A DNA stretch of 64,000 nucleotides from Acidobacteriaceae bacterium (GCA_035944135.1 DASZBM010000010.1:496001-560000); one strand, 5' to 3'; counted from the first letter of the stretch, positions 34,382 through 43,502 are shown. Program-made: numbers and translations. Notes: a model not told the origin generated them from the sequence alone.

Positions 34382-36316
34382 TTACTCCGCCCGCTTCTTA
34401 TTCCGCGCCCTTACCTTGAACCAGATCGGGCTTCCAATAAACCGGAACGCCGCCCGAATCTCGTTCGCGAGAAAGCGCTCATAGCTGAAGTGCAGCTTCA
34501 CATCGCGGTCCGTGAACAGCACAAACGTCGGCGGAGCCACCGCCGCTTGCGTCATGTAATAAATCTTCACGCGCCGGTTCATCGGCACGCTCGCGCGCTG
34601 GAAATCAATCTGGTCCAGGAACCGGTTCATCGCCCCTGTTGAGATCCGTTTCCGCCGCTCCCTCGCGACCAGTTCCACCTTCTTGAAGATCTCCTCGACG
34701 CCCTTCGACTCCGCCGCTGACACAAACAACACCGGCGCATAATCCAGGTACTTCAGCGCATCCCTCACCTGCTGCTCATAGACTTTCTTATCCGCCGGCG
34801 CCTTTCCATCGAACAAGCGTTTCCCGTCTGCGCCAACCTCCGTCATCAAATCCCACTTGTTGATCACGATGATCACGCTGCGCCCGCTCTCATGTGCGTA
34901 GCCGCCAATCGTCGCATCGCTCCCTGTCACGCCCTCCGTCGCGTCGATCATCAGCAGAGCGACATCCGCAGCCTCGAGATGTTTGCGGCTCATCACGACG
35001 CTCAGCTTCTCCGCCATCAACTTCGTCTTACCCTTGCGCCGAATCCCGGCCGTATCGATAAACCGGAAATCATGCCCGCCGCGATGCACCACCTCATCCA
35101 CCGCATCGCGCGTCGTCCCCGCAATCGGGCTCACAATCGCTCGATCGGTTCCCGTCAGCGCATTCAGCAGCGTGCTCTTGCCCACATTCGGTCGCCCAAT
35201 AATGGCAACCTTCGTCTCGCGCTGCACGTGCTCGCCGTGCGTCCTCAACTTCCGCTCGCGCGGCTTCTCGCCATTTCCACTCAGCGAAGCCTCCGCGATC
35301 GCATCACCCTCGTCTTCCTCGGCGTGCTCCTCGAACCCCTCCATGTTCTCTGTCGGTTCTTCGCTCACCGTCTCCGGAGGCAGCGCGGCCCAAACATCAT
35401 CCAGCAGATCCGCCACGCCAATCCCATGCTCCGCCGAGATCGGCAACACATGTCGGAAACCCAGCGTGCGAAAGTTCTCTGCGCCCGCTTCCAACTCCGC
35501 CGAATCCATCTTGTTCACCGCCAGAAATAGCGGCCTCGCGCCCCCATTGCGAATCAGCAGCCGTGCCAGCTCCCTATCCGGCGCCGCCAGCTCCGTCCGC
35601 CCGTCCACCACCATCACAATCGCGTCCGCCTCATCCAGCGCCACGCGCGCCTGGCGGAAGATCTCCGCCGGGATCAGCGCTTCATCATCCGGCACCACGC
35701 CGCCCGTGTCGACAATGCGCACCACGCGCCCGGCCCACTCCGTCTCGCCATAGATGCGGTCGCGCGTAATGCCCGGCTCGTCGCCCACAATCGACCGTCG
35801 CGTCCCGGTAATCCTGTTGAACAGCGTCGACTTGCCCACATTCGGTCTTCCGCAGATCGCCACCAGTGGCATCTCCGCCGCGTCGTGCGAAGCCCCCTCG
35901 GTCGCTTCGAGAAGCTCGTTCGCCAGGTTCTCCAACTCACGGTCTTCGCGCTCTCCGTGACGGCTTCCTGCACCGCCGAGCCGCAGTGTCGCCTTAGCCT
36001 TCCGTGCCTCCACATAGCCGCTCTCGCGCTCATCCTGCTCCGCCCGCAGTTCCGATCCGTGGCCGCGGCTCGCCGATGCCCCGCGCTCCGTCCGCGCACC
36101 ATCCAGCCGAACCGTCCGCTCGCGCTCCGGGCTGCGCTTCGGCGTCCTCGCCGCCTTCGCCTCCGCTGCCTTCTTCGTACTCAACGCCTTGCGCTTCTTC
36201 GGCGCAACATTCGCCATCTGCGCGCCCGTCCGCGGAGCCTTCCCCTTGCGCGGCCGCGTGCTCGCCTGCCGATGCTTCTTGCCCATCCTCTTTTTCTGAT
36301 CGCGCTTCGGTGCCAT
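34382..36316 (-). CDS. der: Ribosome-assembly GTPase Der with a long basic N-terminal extension
   Basis: A 644-residue protein with tandem GTPase domains and a KH-like end. G1 motifs GRPNVGKST are at about 156-164 and 374-382; G3 DTGG and DTAG, and G4 NKMD and NKWD are intact. Der acts in 50S assembly. Canonical Der is about 440-490 residues; here about 148 extra residues precede the first GTPase, the first 70 very rich in Lys/Arg, and the linker between the GTPases (315-368) is acidic. GAGG before the ATG supports the long start. Confidence 0.93.
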   Translation of the reverse strand: MAPKRDQKKRMGKKHRQASTRPRKGKAPRTGAQMANVAPKKRKALSTKKAAEAKAARTPKRSPERERTVRLDGARTERGASASRGHGSELRAEQDERESGYVEARKAKATLRLGGAGSRHGEREDRELENLANELLEATEGASHDAAEMPLVAICGRPNVGKSTLFNRITGTRRSIVGDEPGITRDRIYGETEWAGRVVRIVDTGGVVPDDEALIPAEIFRQARVALDEADAIVMVVDGRTELAAPDRELARLLIRNGGARPLFLAVNKMDSAELEAGAENFRTLGFRHVLPISAEHGIGVADLLDDVWAALPPETVSEEPTENMEGFEEHAEEDEGDAIAEASLSGNGEKPRERKLRTHGEHVQRETKVAIIGRPNVGKSTLLNALTGTDRAIVSPIAGTTRDAVDEVVHRGGHDFRFIDTAGIRRKGKTKLMAEKLSVVMSRKHLEAADVALLMIDATEGVTGSDATIGGYAHESGRSVIIVINKWDLMTEVGADGKRLFDGKAPADKKVYEQQVRDALKYLDYAPVLFVSAAESKGVEEIFKKVELVARERRKRISTGAMNRFLDQIDFQRASVPMNRRVKIYYMTQAAVAPPTFVLFTDRDVKLHFSYERFLANEIRAAFRFIGSPIWFKVRARNKKRAE

Positions 36317-36390
36317 AAAATCCTCAATCCCGTTCGCTTACCATGGTCGCACGCGGCGCACTCGCACACTCACCGCGCGACAGGACCCCC

Positions 36391-37395
36391 ATGCAACCCA
36401 TTCGCTTCGGCATTCTCGGCTTTGGCTACCACGCCGCCTTCCGCCTTGTCCCTTCGTTCCGCAACTGCCAGCACGCCACGCTAGTCGGCTTCCATCGCCG
36501 CGACCCCGCCAAAGCGGCCCGCGATGCCGCCGCCCACGGCCTCCTCGCCTTCCCATCTCCTGAAGCCCTCTGCTCTTCGCCCGACATCGACGCCATCTTC
36601 ATCACCAGCCCCGACGCCCTTCATCTCGCCGACGCGCAGCTCGCCTTCGCCCACAAAAAGCCCGTCCTCTGCGAAAAGCCGCTCACCTCCAACGCCGCCG
36701 ATGCCGACACCATGCTCGCCGGTGCCAACGCCGCAGGCGTCCTCTTCGGAGTCGCGCACCACTACCGCTGGGCCCACGCCATCCAGCAGATCCGCTCCCG
36801 CGTCGCCGCCGGCGAGATCGGCGATCCCCGCACCGCGCACGCCGAGTTCAACTACGCCGCGCAATTTTCCCGTCGCCCCTGGATCACAGATCCCACCCTC
36901 GCCGCCGGCGGTCCCATCGGCGATGTCGGCGTCCACTGCATCGACACCCTCCGCTTCATCCTGGACAACACTCGCGCAAAGAGCGTCTCCACTATCGCCA
37001 CACAGGACGCCCACTCCGGCGCCGTCGAAGCCTCGGCCTCCATGCAGTTGGAGTTCGCCAACAACGTCCTCGCCAGCGTCAACGTCTCCGCCCGCGCCCA
37101 GTACCGGACGCAGATCGAAATCGTCGGCGCCGAAGGCGTCCTCATCGCCGAAAACGGCATGACCGTCGACCACCCCGTCGATGTCGTCCTCCGCCGCAAA
37201 GGCGCCCACGTCAACACCAACACCGTCTCGAACGCAGACGCCTACACCCGCATGATCGACAACTTCGCCCAGGCCCTACGCGGCGAAGAACAATTCCTCG
37301 GCCCCGGCACCGAAGGTGTCCACAACCAGCACATCCTCGACGCCGCCTTCAAGAGCTGGCACTCCGGCCAACGCGAGCGCGTCGGAGAGGCATGA
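36391..37395 (+). CDS. Gfo/Idh/MocA-family oxidoreductase
   Basis: A 334-residue NAD(P)-dependent sugar-type dehydrogenase. The Rossmann motif FGILGFGYHAAF lies at residues 6-17, the family motif KPVLCEKPLTSNAADAD near 92, and HHYRWAHAIQQIRSRV with GGPIGDVGVHCIDTLRF in the C-terminal domain. The catalytic Lys is the EKP lysine; the usual His of the second domain may be H in DVGVHCID. I start at ATG 36391, nine bases after AGGA. The stop overlaps the next ATG as ATGA, coupling it to an acetyltransferase. Substrate not determined. Confidence 0.88.
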   Translation: MQPIRFGILGFGYHAAFRLVPSFRNCQHATLVGFHRRDPAKAARDAAAHGLLAFPSPEALCSSPDIDAIFITSPDALHLADAQLAFAHKKPVLCEKPLTSNAADADTMLAGANAAGVLFGVAHHYRWAHAIQQIRSRVAAGEIGDPRTAHAEFNYAAQFSRRPWITDPTLAAGGPIGDVGVHCIDTLRFILDNTRAKSVSTIATQDAHSGAVEASASMQLEFANNVLASVNVSARAQYRTQIEIVGAEGVLIAENGMTVDHPVDVVLRRKGAHVNTNTVSNADAYTRMIDNFAQALRGEEQFLGPGTEGVHNQHILDAAFKSWHSGQRERVGEA

Positions 37396-37961
37396 CGCCC
37401 ACCCTCCAAACCACCCGTCTCCTGCTCACACCCATTCGCCTCGAAGACGCCGAGCAGGTCCAGCGCATCTTCCCGCAATGGGAGATCGTGCAGTTCCTCA
37501 ACGCCGGCGTCCCCTGGCCCTTCCCACCCGACGGCGTCCTCAACCACTGGCGCGACCGCATGCTCCCCGCCATGCAGCGCGGCGACGAATGGAACTGGAC
37601 CCTCCGCCTAAAATCCGCACCAGACCAGATCATCGGCTCCATCACTCTCTCCCGCGGCGACGACCTCAACCGCGGTTTCTGGCTCGCCCCCGAATTTCAC
37701 AACCGCGGCATCATGACTGAAGCCGTCATCGCCACCAACGACTTCTGGTTCGACACCCTCGGCTTCACCCGCCTCCGCGTCCCCAAAGCCGTCGGCAACC
37801 TCGCCTCGCGCCGCATTTCTGAGAAGACCGGCATGCGCCTCGTCGCCATCGAGCCCGACCACGCCTTCGTCTGCGGCCACCTCCCTGCAGAAATCTGGGA
37901 GCTCACCGCCGACGAATGGCATGCTTTCCGCGGTCGGTTCGTACACACAAAAGATGAATGA
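37392..37961 (+). CDS. GNAT-family acetyltransferase (RimJ/RimL-like)
   Basis: A 189-residue protein with the N-terminal TTRLLLTPIRLEDAEQVQRI and GSITLSRGDDLNRGFWLAPE core of RimJ/RimL-type acetyltransferases; FHNRGIMTEAVIATNDFWFD replaces the usual R-G-x-G-x-A acetyl-CoA loop (HNRGIMTEA). It starts on the last bases of the oxidoreductase gene, so the two are translated together. A target (protein N-terminus, amine or sugar) is not evident. Confidence 0.83.
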   Translation: MTPTLQTTRLLLTPIRLEDAEQVQRIFPQWEIVQFLNAGVPWPFPPDGVLNHWRDRMLPAMQRGDEWNWTLRLKSAPDQIIGSITLSRGDDLNRGFWLAPEFHNRGIMTEAVIATNDFWFDTLGFTRLRVPKAVGNLASRRISEKTGMRLVAIEPDHAFVCGHLPAEIWELTADEWHAFRGRFVHTKDE

Positions 37962-37995
37962 CACACTCCGAAATTCCAATGCATACTTCTGAGCG

Positions 37996-38589
37996 ATGGG
38001 ATTCAGATGGTTTTGGAGCCGGATTAGCGATGAATGGATCACCAGCAACTCTGCGGCTGTGCTCTTCGGAGTGTCCGCAGCTTTTACGTGTCTCTTGACA
38101 GTCTTTCTCTTCTCACCGCTTCTACTCCACGACACCGGAATCTTGTCGCAAATAGAAGGGGGAGCAATCGGCGTTCTCGGTCCCCTGAGTGCCGTCTTCC
38201 TGTGGGGAGGAATGCGCCGCTACCAGAAGACACGCGGACACTCTCGTTTCGGAGATACCCCCACTGTTCGATTTCTGATGTTGATTGGAGTCTGCTGGAC
38301 CGCAGTTTTGTACTACTTGGGTGTCTACTTACCGAAACGGCGGGAGAGTCCGGCACGTTCAGTCGATGATGCTCTACGCAATCCACGTCCATCACACTTC
38401 AAACAAGTACTCATTAGCGCTTGGGTTATCTATCTCACTCTGATCGCAGCACTTTTCCTCGCCCCAAAGACCATAGTGCGATTGCTTCATGGAGCCGGAT
38501 GGCTTCTGCTGCTCGTTCAGATCCTCCTGATGTTCGCGACCGCCGTCTATTTCGTCGCTCGATTCGTCCGCGGTCCCAGTCGTGGTTGA
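37996..38589 (+). CDS. Inner-membrane protein of unknown function
   Basis: A 197-residue protein with four to five hydrophobic segments (about residues 20-42, 52-70, 92-110, 138-158 and 165-187) and a basic loop near residue 110. No known domain is recognised. Its base composition is less GC-rich than the neighbours on either side, which could mean recent acquisition, but the gene is short. It lies 34 bases after the acetyltransferase on the same strand, without clear coupling. Confidence 0.65.
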   Translation: MGFRWFWSRISDEWITSNSAAVLFGVSAAFTCLLTVFLFSPLLLHDTGILSQIEGGAIGVLGPLSAVFLWGGMRRYQKTRGHSRFGDTPTVRFLMLIGVCWTAVLYYLGVYLPKRRESPARSVDDALRNPRPSHFKQVLISAWVIYLTLIAALFLAPKTIVRLLHGAGWLLLLVQILLMFATAVYFVARFVRGPSRG

Positions 38590-38638
38590 GGGCCTAGACC
38601 CGCGGGCGAATAAACGGCGATTATCATAGACCTACCGC

Positions 38639-40777
38639 GTGCCGCCCCTCACCAACATCGAAGTCGACCGCAAGACCCCCGTCAGCGAAGCGGCCGCGGA
38701 GGCGAAGCTCCCATCCCTTCACGACTTCTTCTCCCCCGGCGGCATCCTCGCCCGGTCCTCCCTCGCCTTCGAGCACCGCCCCGGCCAATACGCCATGGCC
38801 AAGGCCATCGAGCAAGCCTTCGCCGACCGCCGCCATCTCATCATCGAAGCCGGCACAGGCACCGGCAAAACCCTCGCCTATCTTCTGCCCGCACTCCGCC
38901 GCGCCCGCAACGAGAAGCAGCGCATCATCATCTCCACCGGCACAAAAAATCTGCAGGAGCAGCTTTACTTCAAGGACATCCCGTTCCTCGAATCCGTCCT
39001 TGCCGACTCCGGCCCGCTCCGCGTCTGTTACATGAAGGGCCGCGCCAACTACCTCTGCAAGCAGAAGCTCTACGCCCTCCGCGACAACCCCATCCTCTCC
39101 GGCCTCGACGACATCTCGCAGTTCCACACCATCCTCCAGTGGGAGCACACCACCGAAACCGGCGACCGCGCCGAGATCGATGACCTCCCCGAATCCTCCG
39201 CGCTCTGGCACAAGCTCGACGCGCGCTCCGAGGTCTGTCTCGGCCAGACCTGCCCCAACTGGGAGCCCTGCTTCATCACCCAGATGCGCCGCAAGGCGCT
39301 CGAGTCCGACCTCGTCATCGTCAACCACCATCTCTTCTTCGCCGACCTCTCCATCAAGCAGCAGGCCGCCGGCGCCCCCGATGCCGGAATCCTCCCCGAA
39401 GCCGCCGCGGTCATCTTCGACGAAGCCCACGAACTCGAAGACGTCGCCTCACAGTACTTCGGCATCGCGCTCACCAACCACCGCTTCGATGAGCTCGCCC
39501 GCGACACCGAGTCCATGCTCCGCGCCAAAGGCGCCAGCTCCGCCGCCATCGAAAGCTCCACCGCCACCCTCCGCGAGCGCTCGCGCCTCTTCTTCTCTTC
39601 ACTCCCCGAGACCACCACCACCGCCCAGCCCGGCCGCATGGAGTTCACCGACCGCGCCGACTTCCTGGAATCTCATGGCGACTCCTACCTCGGCGCCGTC
39701 AATGCACTCACACGCCTCGAAGGCGAACTCGACCGCCTCCGCGACGTCGAAGAAGCCGCGGGCCTCCGCAAGCGCGCCGCCGACATCCGCGCGCACCTCA
39801 AATTCCTCCTCGAAGCCACCGATCCGAACACCGTCTTCTGGATCGAGCGCCGCGCCGCCTCCAACCTCCGCAACACCGCCCGCAATTCTCGCGAGCCAGC
39901 CACAAATCCGGGTGCCCCATTCATGACGACGGCTTCTTCGTCGTCATGGGTTGGGTCTTTGAACACCCACCTCCAGGCCACACCCATCGACGTCTCCCAG
40001 CTCCTCGCCGAGACCCTCTTCGCCAACTACAGCTCCGTCATCCTCACCTCGGCCACCCTCACCGTCGCCGACTCCGAACACAAACCCTCCTTCGAGCACC
40101 TCAAGAAACGCCTCGGCATCCCATTCCCCAAAGAGCTCATCGTCCCCTCGCACTTCGACTACGCCAAACAAGCGCTCCTCTATCTCCCGCAATACCTCCC
40201 GCCGCCGCGCCACCCCGACTTCCTTCCGCACGCCGCGGAAAAAATCCGCCGCGTCCTCGAAATCACCCGCGGCCGCGCCTTCTGCCTCTTCACCAGCTAC
40301 TCGCAGATGCGCGAGCTCCACGACCGCCTCCTCTGCGAGCTCCCTTACCCACTCCTGCTTCAAGGCACCGCCCCACGCCACGTCCTCATCCAGCAGTTCC
40401 GCGAAACCCCGAACGCCGTCCTCTTCGGCACGTCGTCGTTCTGGCAGGGAATTGATGTCCAGGGCGAGCAGCTCTCCTGCGTCATCGTCGACAAGCTTCC
40501 CTTCGCCGTCCCTTCCGACCCCATCATGAAGGCCCGCACCGACGCCATCACCGCCGCCGGCGGCAACGCCTTCAACGACCTCCAAATCCCTCAAGCCGTC
40601 ATTGCACTCAAGCAGGGCTTCGGCCGCCTCATCCGCTCGCTCACCGACCGCGGCGTCCTCATGCTCCTCGACTCCCGCATCCGCACCACCCGCTACGGCG
40701 CCACCTTCCTCGGCTCGCTCCCACCCTACCGCCGCACCGACGACATCACAGACGTTGAACGCTTCTTCGCAAGCTGA
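38639..40777 (+). CDS. dinG: DinG/XPD-family ATP-dependent DNA helicase
   Basis: A 712-residue iron-sulphur superfamily-2 helicase. Walker A AGTGTGKT is at residues 71-78; Cys140, Cys200, Cys205 and Cys211 fit the XPD-type [4Fe-4S] set; DEAH is near 261; the C-terminal motifs include LFTSYSQMRELHDR and QGFGRLIRS. It unwinds DNA 5'-3' in repair or R-loop removal. Start is GTG 38639. An in-frame insert near residues 421-443 (GAPFMTTASSSSWVG) is encoded by a palindromic element. Confidence 0.92.
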   Translation: MPPLTNIEVDRKTPVSEAAAEAKLPSLHDFFSPGGILARSSLAFEHRPGQYAMAKAIEQAFADRRHLIIEAGTGTGKTLAYLLPALRRARNEKQRIIISTGTKNLQEQLYFKDIPFLESVLADSGPLRVCYMKGRANYLCKQKLYALRDNPILSGLDDISQFHTILQWEHTTETGDRAEIDDLPESSALWHKLDARSEVCLGQTCPNWEPCFITQMRRKALESDLVIVNHHLFFADLSIKQQAAGAPDAGILPEAAAVIFDEAHELEDVASQYFGIALTNHRFDELARDTESMLRAKGASSAAIESSTATLRERSRLFFSSLPETTTTAQPGRMEFTDRADFLESHGDSYLGAVNALTRLEGELDRLRDVEEAAGLRKRAADIRAHLKFLLEATDPNTVFWIERRAASNLRNTARNSREPATNPGAPFMTTASSSSWVGSLNTHLQATPIDVSQLLAETLFANYSSVILTSATLTVADSEHKPSFEHLKKRLGIPFPKELIVPSHFDYAKQALLYLPQYLPPPRHPDFLPHAAEKIRRVLEITRGRAFCLFTSYSQMRELHDRLLCELPYPLLLQGTAPRHVLIQQFRETPNAVLFGTSSFWQGIDVQGEQLSCVIVDKLPFAVPSDPIMKARTDAITAAGGNAFNDLQIPQAVIALKQGFGRLIRSLTDRGVLMLLDSRIRTTRYGATFLGSLPPYRRTDDITDVERFFAS
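39922..39948 (+). repeat. Palindromic element inside dinG
   Basis: CATGACGACG (39922-39931) and CGTCGTCATG (39939-39948) are perfect complements around a seven-base loop. Flanks GGTGCCCCATT and GGTTGGGTC extend the symmetry with mismatches. The whole is read in frame as part of DinG; no stop is introduced. Confidence 0.7.
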
Positions 40778-40866
40778 GCAGACTTCATCCGATGGAGTCG
40801 TTACCAGACAAATTGCAGGTTGCACAACCAGGGATTATGCTTTCGTGCCTCACCCCGGAGGCATTT

Positions 40867-41070
40867 ATGGCGAGAAAGTACATCGACTGTGGGGCCATTC
40901 CGAATGACGTCAATTGCACACTGCAAATCTCGGGCACTGAAGACGAAGTGCTCGACGCCGCAGTACTGCACGCTGTAAGCGTTCAAGGACACAAAAGCTC
41001 TCCGGAGCTCCGCGAGACGCTCCGCGGCATGCTGAAGGATGTTCCCGCGGGCAGGCCGGCAGCAGCCTGA
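40867..41070 (+). CDS. Small DUF1059-type protein
   Basis: A 67-residue protein beginning MARKYIDCGAIPNDVNCTLQ with GGAGG seven bases before the ATG at 40867; the longer frame from 40792 lacks a ribosome-binding site. The IDCxxxPxxxNC pattern and VLDAAVLHAVSVQGHKSSPE match DUF1059, small proteins suspected to bind metal through the two cysteines and a histidine. Function unknown. It is a single gene between dinG and the NTF2-like gene. Confidence 0.83.
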   Translation: MARKYIDCGAIPNDVNCTLQISGTEDEVLDAAVLHAVSVQGHKSSPELRETLRGMLKDVPAGRPAAA

Positions 41071-41182
41071 GTTCCGGCCTTGTCACGCATCGACTGAGCG
41101 CAACGTACGCAGCAGCACAAGTGCGTTCACCTGATTTCTCTCTCGTGCTTCGCCATCGCAATCATCCTGCGGAGGCAATCTC

Positions 41183-41659
41183 ATGCGAATCGCACCAGCT
41201 GAATACGCACTCTTTCTCGTAGCAGCGCTCGTCTTCTTCTCTCAGCACTCCGTACGACACACGATCACCCCTTCGACCGCGCCTATGACCTCACAGCAGA
41301 CTTCGCAGAACACTCGCATCGTCATCGACCGCTTCAACGATGCCTTCAACCGCCACGACGCCGACGCCCTCGAGCCCTTGCTCACCGATGACACCGTTTT
41401 TGAGGACACCTCTCCCGCTCCTGACGGCCAACGCATCGCAGGCAAAGCTGCCGTCGTCGCTTTCTGGCGGGGCTGGTTCGCGCGCAATCCTGACGCCCAC
41501 TTCGACGCCGAAGACGTGATTGTCTCCGGAGACCGCGCCGTCGTGCTCTGGGTCTATCGCAAAATCCGCAACGGGCAACCGTGGCACCTGCGCGGCGTAG
41601 ATGTCTTCACCGTTCGAGATGGCAAAGTCGCCGCTAAGCTCGCATACGTGAAAGGCTGA
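41183..41659 (+). CDS. NTF2-like (SnoaL-type) protein with N-terminal membrane anchor
   Basis: A 158-residue protein. A hydrophobic segment (residues 7-21) with GGAGG before the ATG suggests export or anchoring; a start at ATG 41285 would remove it. The rest is a cone-shaped NTF2 fold: VIDRFNDAFNRHDADALEPL, DDTVFEDTSPAPDG, AFWRGWFARNPDAHFDAEDV and GDRAVVLWVYRK. The family ranges from polyketide cyclases to non-enzymatic ligand binders, so no reaction is proposed. Confidence 0.82.
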   Translation: MRIAPAEYALFLVAALVFFSQHSVRHTITPSTAPMTSQQTSQNTRIVIDRFNDAFNRHDADALEPLLTDDTVFEDTSPAPDGQRIAGKAAVVAFWRGWFARNPDAHFDAEDVIVSGDRAVVLWVYRKIRNGQPWHLRGVDVFTVRDGKVAAKLAYVKG

Positions 41660-41677
41660 GATCACTCCGCCGTAGTG

Positions 41678-41947
41678 TCAGATAACTTTTCTGAGAGCGC
41701 TCGCCACGGTGCCGCCTGCGTTCCTGATTGCGCCAACCGCCGTTTCCCCAGCCTCGCGCGTGTGCGCCAGCGCCGATCTCCGGCGTTCCCCGCTGTGCTG
41801 AACAGCGGCCGTCTCAATCTCTCCACCGAAGATCGTATGCTCCTCTTCCATCCGGTCGATGGCAGAGCTCAACTCGGCGACAACTGCATCCGCATCCTCT
41901 GCGAAGACGACGAGTTCCACACTGATCTTTTTGTAGGCCGTTTTCAT
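41678..41947 (-). CDS. Small conserved-looking protein of unknown function
   Basis: An 89-residue protein starting MKTAYKKISVELVVFAEDAD with a basic N-terminus, one predicted amphipathic helix pair and an Ala/Gly-rich C-terminal helix (AGETAVGAIRNAGGTVASAL). The regular strand-helix beginning (KISVELVVFAEDADAVVAEL) looks like a ferredoxin-type alpha/beta fold. GAGG lies about nine bases before the ATG. No family is recognised. It converges on the NTF2-like gene. Confidence 0.62.
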   Translation of the reverse strand: MKTAYKKISVELVVFAEDADAVVAELSSAIDRMEEEHTIFGGEIETAAVQHSGERRRSALAHTREAGETAVGAIRNAGGTVASALRKVI

Positions 41948-41991
41948 CTTCTTCGCCCTCACGCAAATTCTACGCTCGGGACGCGGACCTT

Positions 41992-42420
41992 CTAGCGCTT
42001 TACAGCCCGCGGCGTCTTCGCCTTGCTCTGCAGATTCAGCGCCACCGCCGCGCGAATCAGCTCCTTCAGCGCTTTCTCATTCACCTTCTCGCCTTCGTGA
42101 ATATCAATCGCACGCCGCACATTTCCCTCGAGGCTCGAGTTGAACAGCCCCGCAGGATCCGGCAACGAAGCGCCTTTGGCAAACGTCAGCTTCACTGCGC
42201 TCTTGTAGGTCTCTCCCGTGCACACAATCCCGCCGTGCGAGAACACAGGCGTCCCAGGCGAGCTCGCCTTCGCCCACTTCCACTCTTCTACGATCTCCGG
42301 ATCTGCCGCGTGAATCATTTCACGCACCTTCGCCAGCGTCTTGCCGCGCCAATCCCCAAGTTCGTTGATCTTCGCATCGATTTGTGCAGACGCAGGATCT
42401 ACCGCAACAGTCTTTTTCAT
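41992..42420 (-). CDS. DUF1801 (YdhG/YjbR-type) protein
   Basis: A 142-residue protein starting MKKTVAVDPASAQID with GGAG seven bases before the ATG at 42420. The core DPEIVEEWKWAKASSPGTPV, FSHGGIVCTGETYKSAVKL and NSSLEGNVRRAIDIHEGEKV match DUF1801, a family of small cytoplasmic proteins sometimes found with SRPBCC and DoxX genes. Such genes lie 2 kb away here. Function is not established. Confidence 0.85.
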   Translation of the reverse strand: MKKTVAVDPASAQIDAKINELGDWRGKTLAKVREMIHAADPEIVEEWKWAKASSPGTPVFSHGGIVCTGETYKSAVKLTFAKGASLPDPAGLFNSSLEGNVRRAIDIHEGEKVNEKALKELIRAAVALNLQSKAKTPRAVKR

Positions 42421-42587
42421 AGACAGCTCCAAGTCACATACTCGACGAATAGTTTTGCCCCGTCTCTCCCAGCCTCCGAACTGCTTGAGCCTCCAACGCT
42501 AACAACAGCCGGCGAGCCGATCAACAGGATTCAATCTCCAGATCTGACCTCCGCTCCTTCGAATTGCGAAGCCTTGCGCCTTGGCAT

Positions 42588-43502
42588 CTATTTGCGTAAG
42601 TTAAGTCGCCTCGATTTTGCGATCACAAGCATGCCCAGCCCAGTCGCCAGCAGAAGGGCCGCGTCCGGCTCGGGCGTCAGCACCGGCTGGTTGGTGGAGT
42701 AGAACAGCTGGCCCAGGTTCACCGCGTCGCTCAGGCTTCCGTCCGGACTGTACTCGACGTCGAAGAGCACGACAACATAGCTGCCGTCATCCATGTAGCC
42801 CGGGAGATTGATGTCCGGGAACTCGAGCTCGCCGGGCGTCAGCTCCAGGCTGGACTGCATGAAGTTCGGCGAAGAGGGCAGACCTGACGTAATGAAGTTC
42901 CCATTCGCGTCGAAGCTGTCTCCCTGCGTGGCCGTCAGCTCGGTGAATACCTTGATGTTGGTCAGAAAGAGATAGTCGTCGCCCTCGTTCCCAAAGTTAA
43001 TCGCCGCAGTCCCGGCCAGGGGATTCTGAATCAGATCCACATCCGGGGAAAGCAGCGCGACGCTATTCGCAATGTTCACGCCGGCGCCCATCGAATAGGA
43101 ACTGGGACCCTTCTGCCAGTTGAATCCCTTCATCGTGGCGCCCGTGCCCTTGGACTGTACCGTCAGCGTTGTCGTGTAGTTCTGAAATACGCTGATCGCA
43201 TTTCCCATGTTGTCGACCGGGTTTGTGTAGACGATCGTCGAGCTCCCTGCCGGCGATACCTTCGCCATATTGAACTTGCCGATTGCGTTTCCCATGTTGT
43301 CCTTGATGATGGCGGACATAGGCACAAGCCCAACATTGTTGAAAGCAACGGTCAGATCGTTCGCCGCGTTGGCGGTTTTTTGTGTGATTACAAAATCCTT
43401 GGTTGTGTCTGCCTGGGCCCACGATGCAAACAGAAGAGTGCCCGAGATGAGCGAACACATCGCCCAGTTACGCGCTTGCAACTTCGTGATCGTTGTGAAC
43501 AT
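42588..43502 (-). CDS. Secreted PEP-CTERM-like protein
   Basis: A 304-residue protein with a signal peptide (ends about residue 32, WAQA) and a beta-rich mature domain with repeated N-x-x-G turns. The C-terminus is VLTPEPDAALLLATGLGMLV followed by a basic tail RRLNLRK. This is the PEP-CTERM pattern: Pro-Glu-Pro, a hydrophobic helix and arginines, recognised by exosortase for surface sorting. I start at ATG 43502; the frame to 43535 adds no signal-like residues. No exosortase is in the window. The surface role is unknown. Confidence 0.82.
   Translation of the reverse strand: MFTTITKLQARNWAMCSLISGTLLFASWAQADTTKDFVITQKTANAANDLTVAFNNVGLVPMSAIIKDNMGNAIGKFNMAKVSPAGSSTIVYTNPVDNMGNAISVFQNYTTTLTVQSKGTGATMKGFNWQKGPSSYSMGAGVNIANSVALLSPDVDLIQNPLAGTAAINFGNEGDDYLFLTNIKVFTELTATQGDSFDANGNFITSGLPSSPNFMQSSLELTPGELEFPDINLPGYMDDGSYVVVLFDVEYSPDGSLSDAVNLGQLFYSTNQPVLTPEPDAALLLATGLGMLVIAKSRRLNLRK

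Noticed and set aside
39944-40825. Minus-strand frame opposite dinG
   Set aside because: Antisense of the DinG helicase motifs; Glu/Val/Ala-rich shadow with no start signal.
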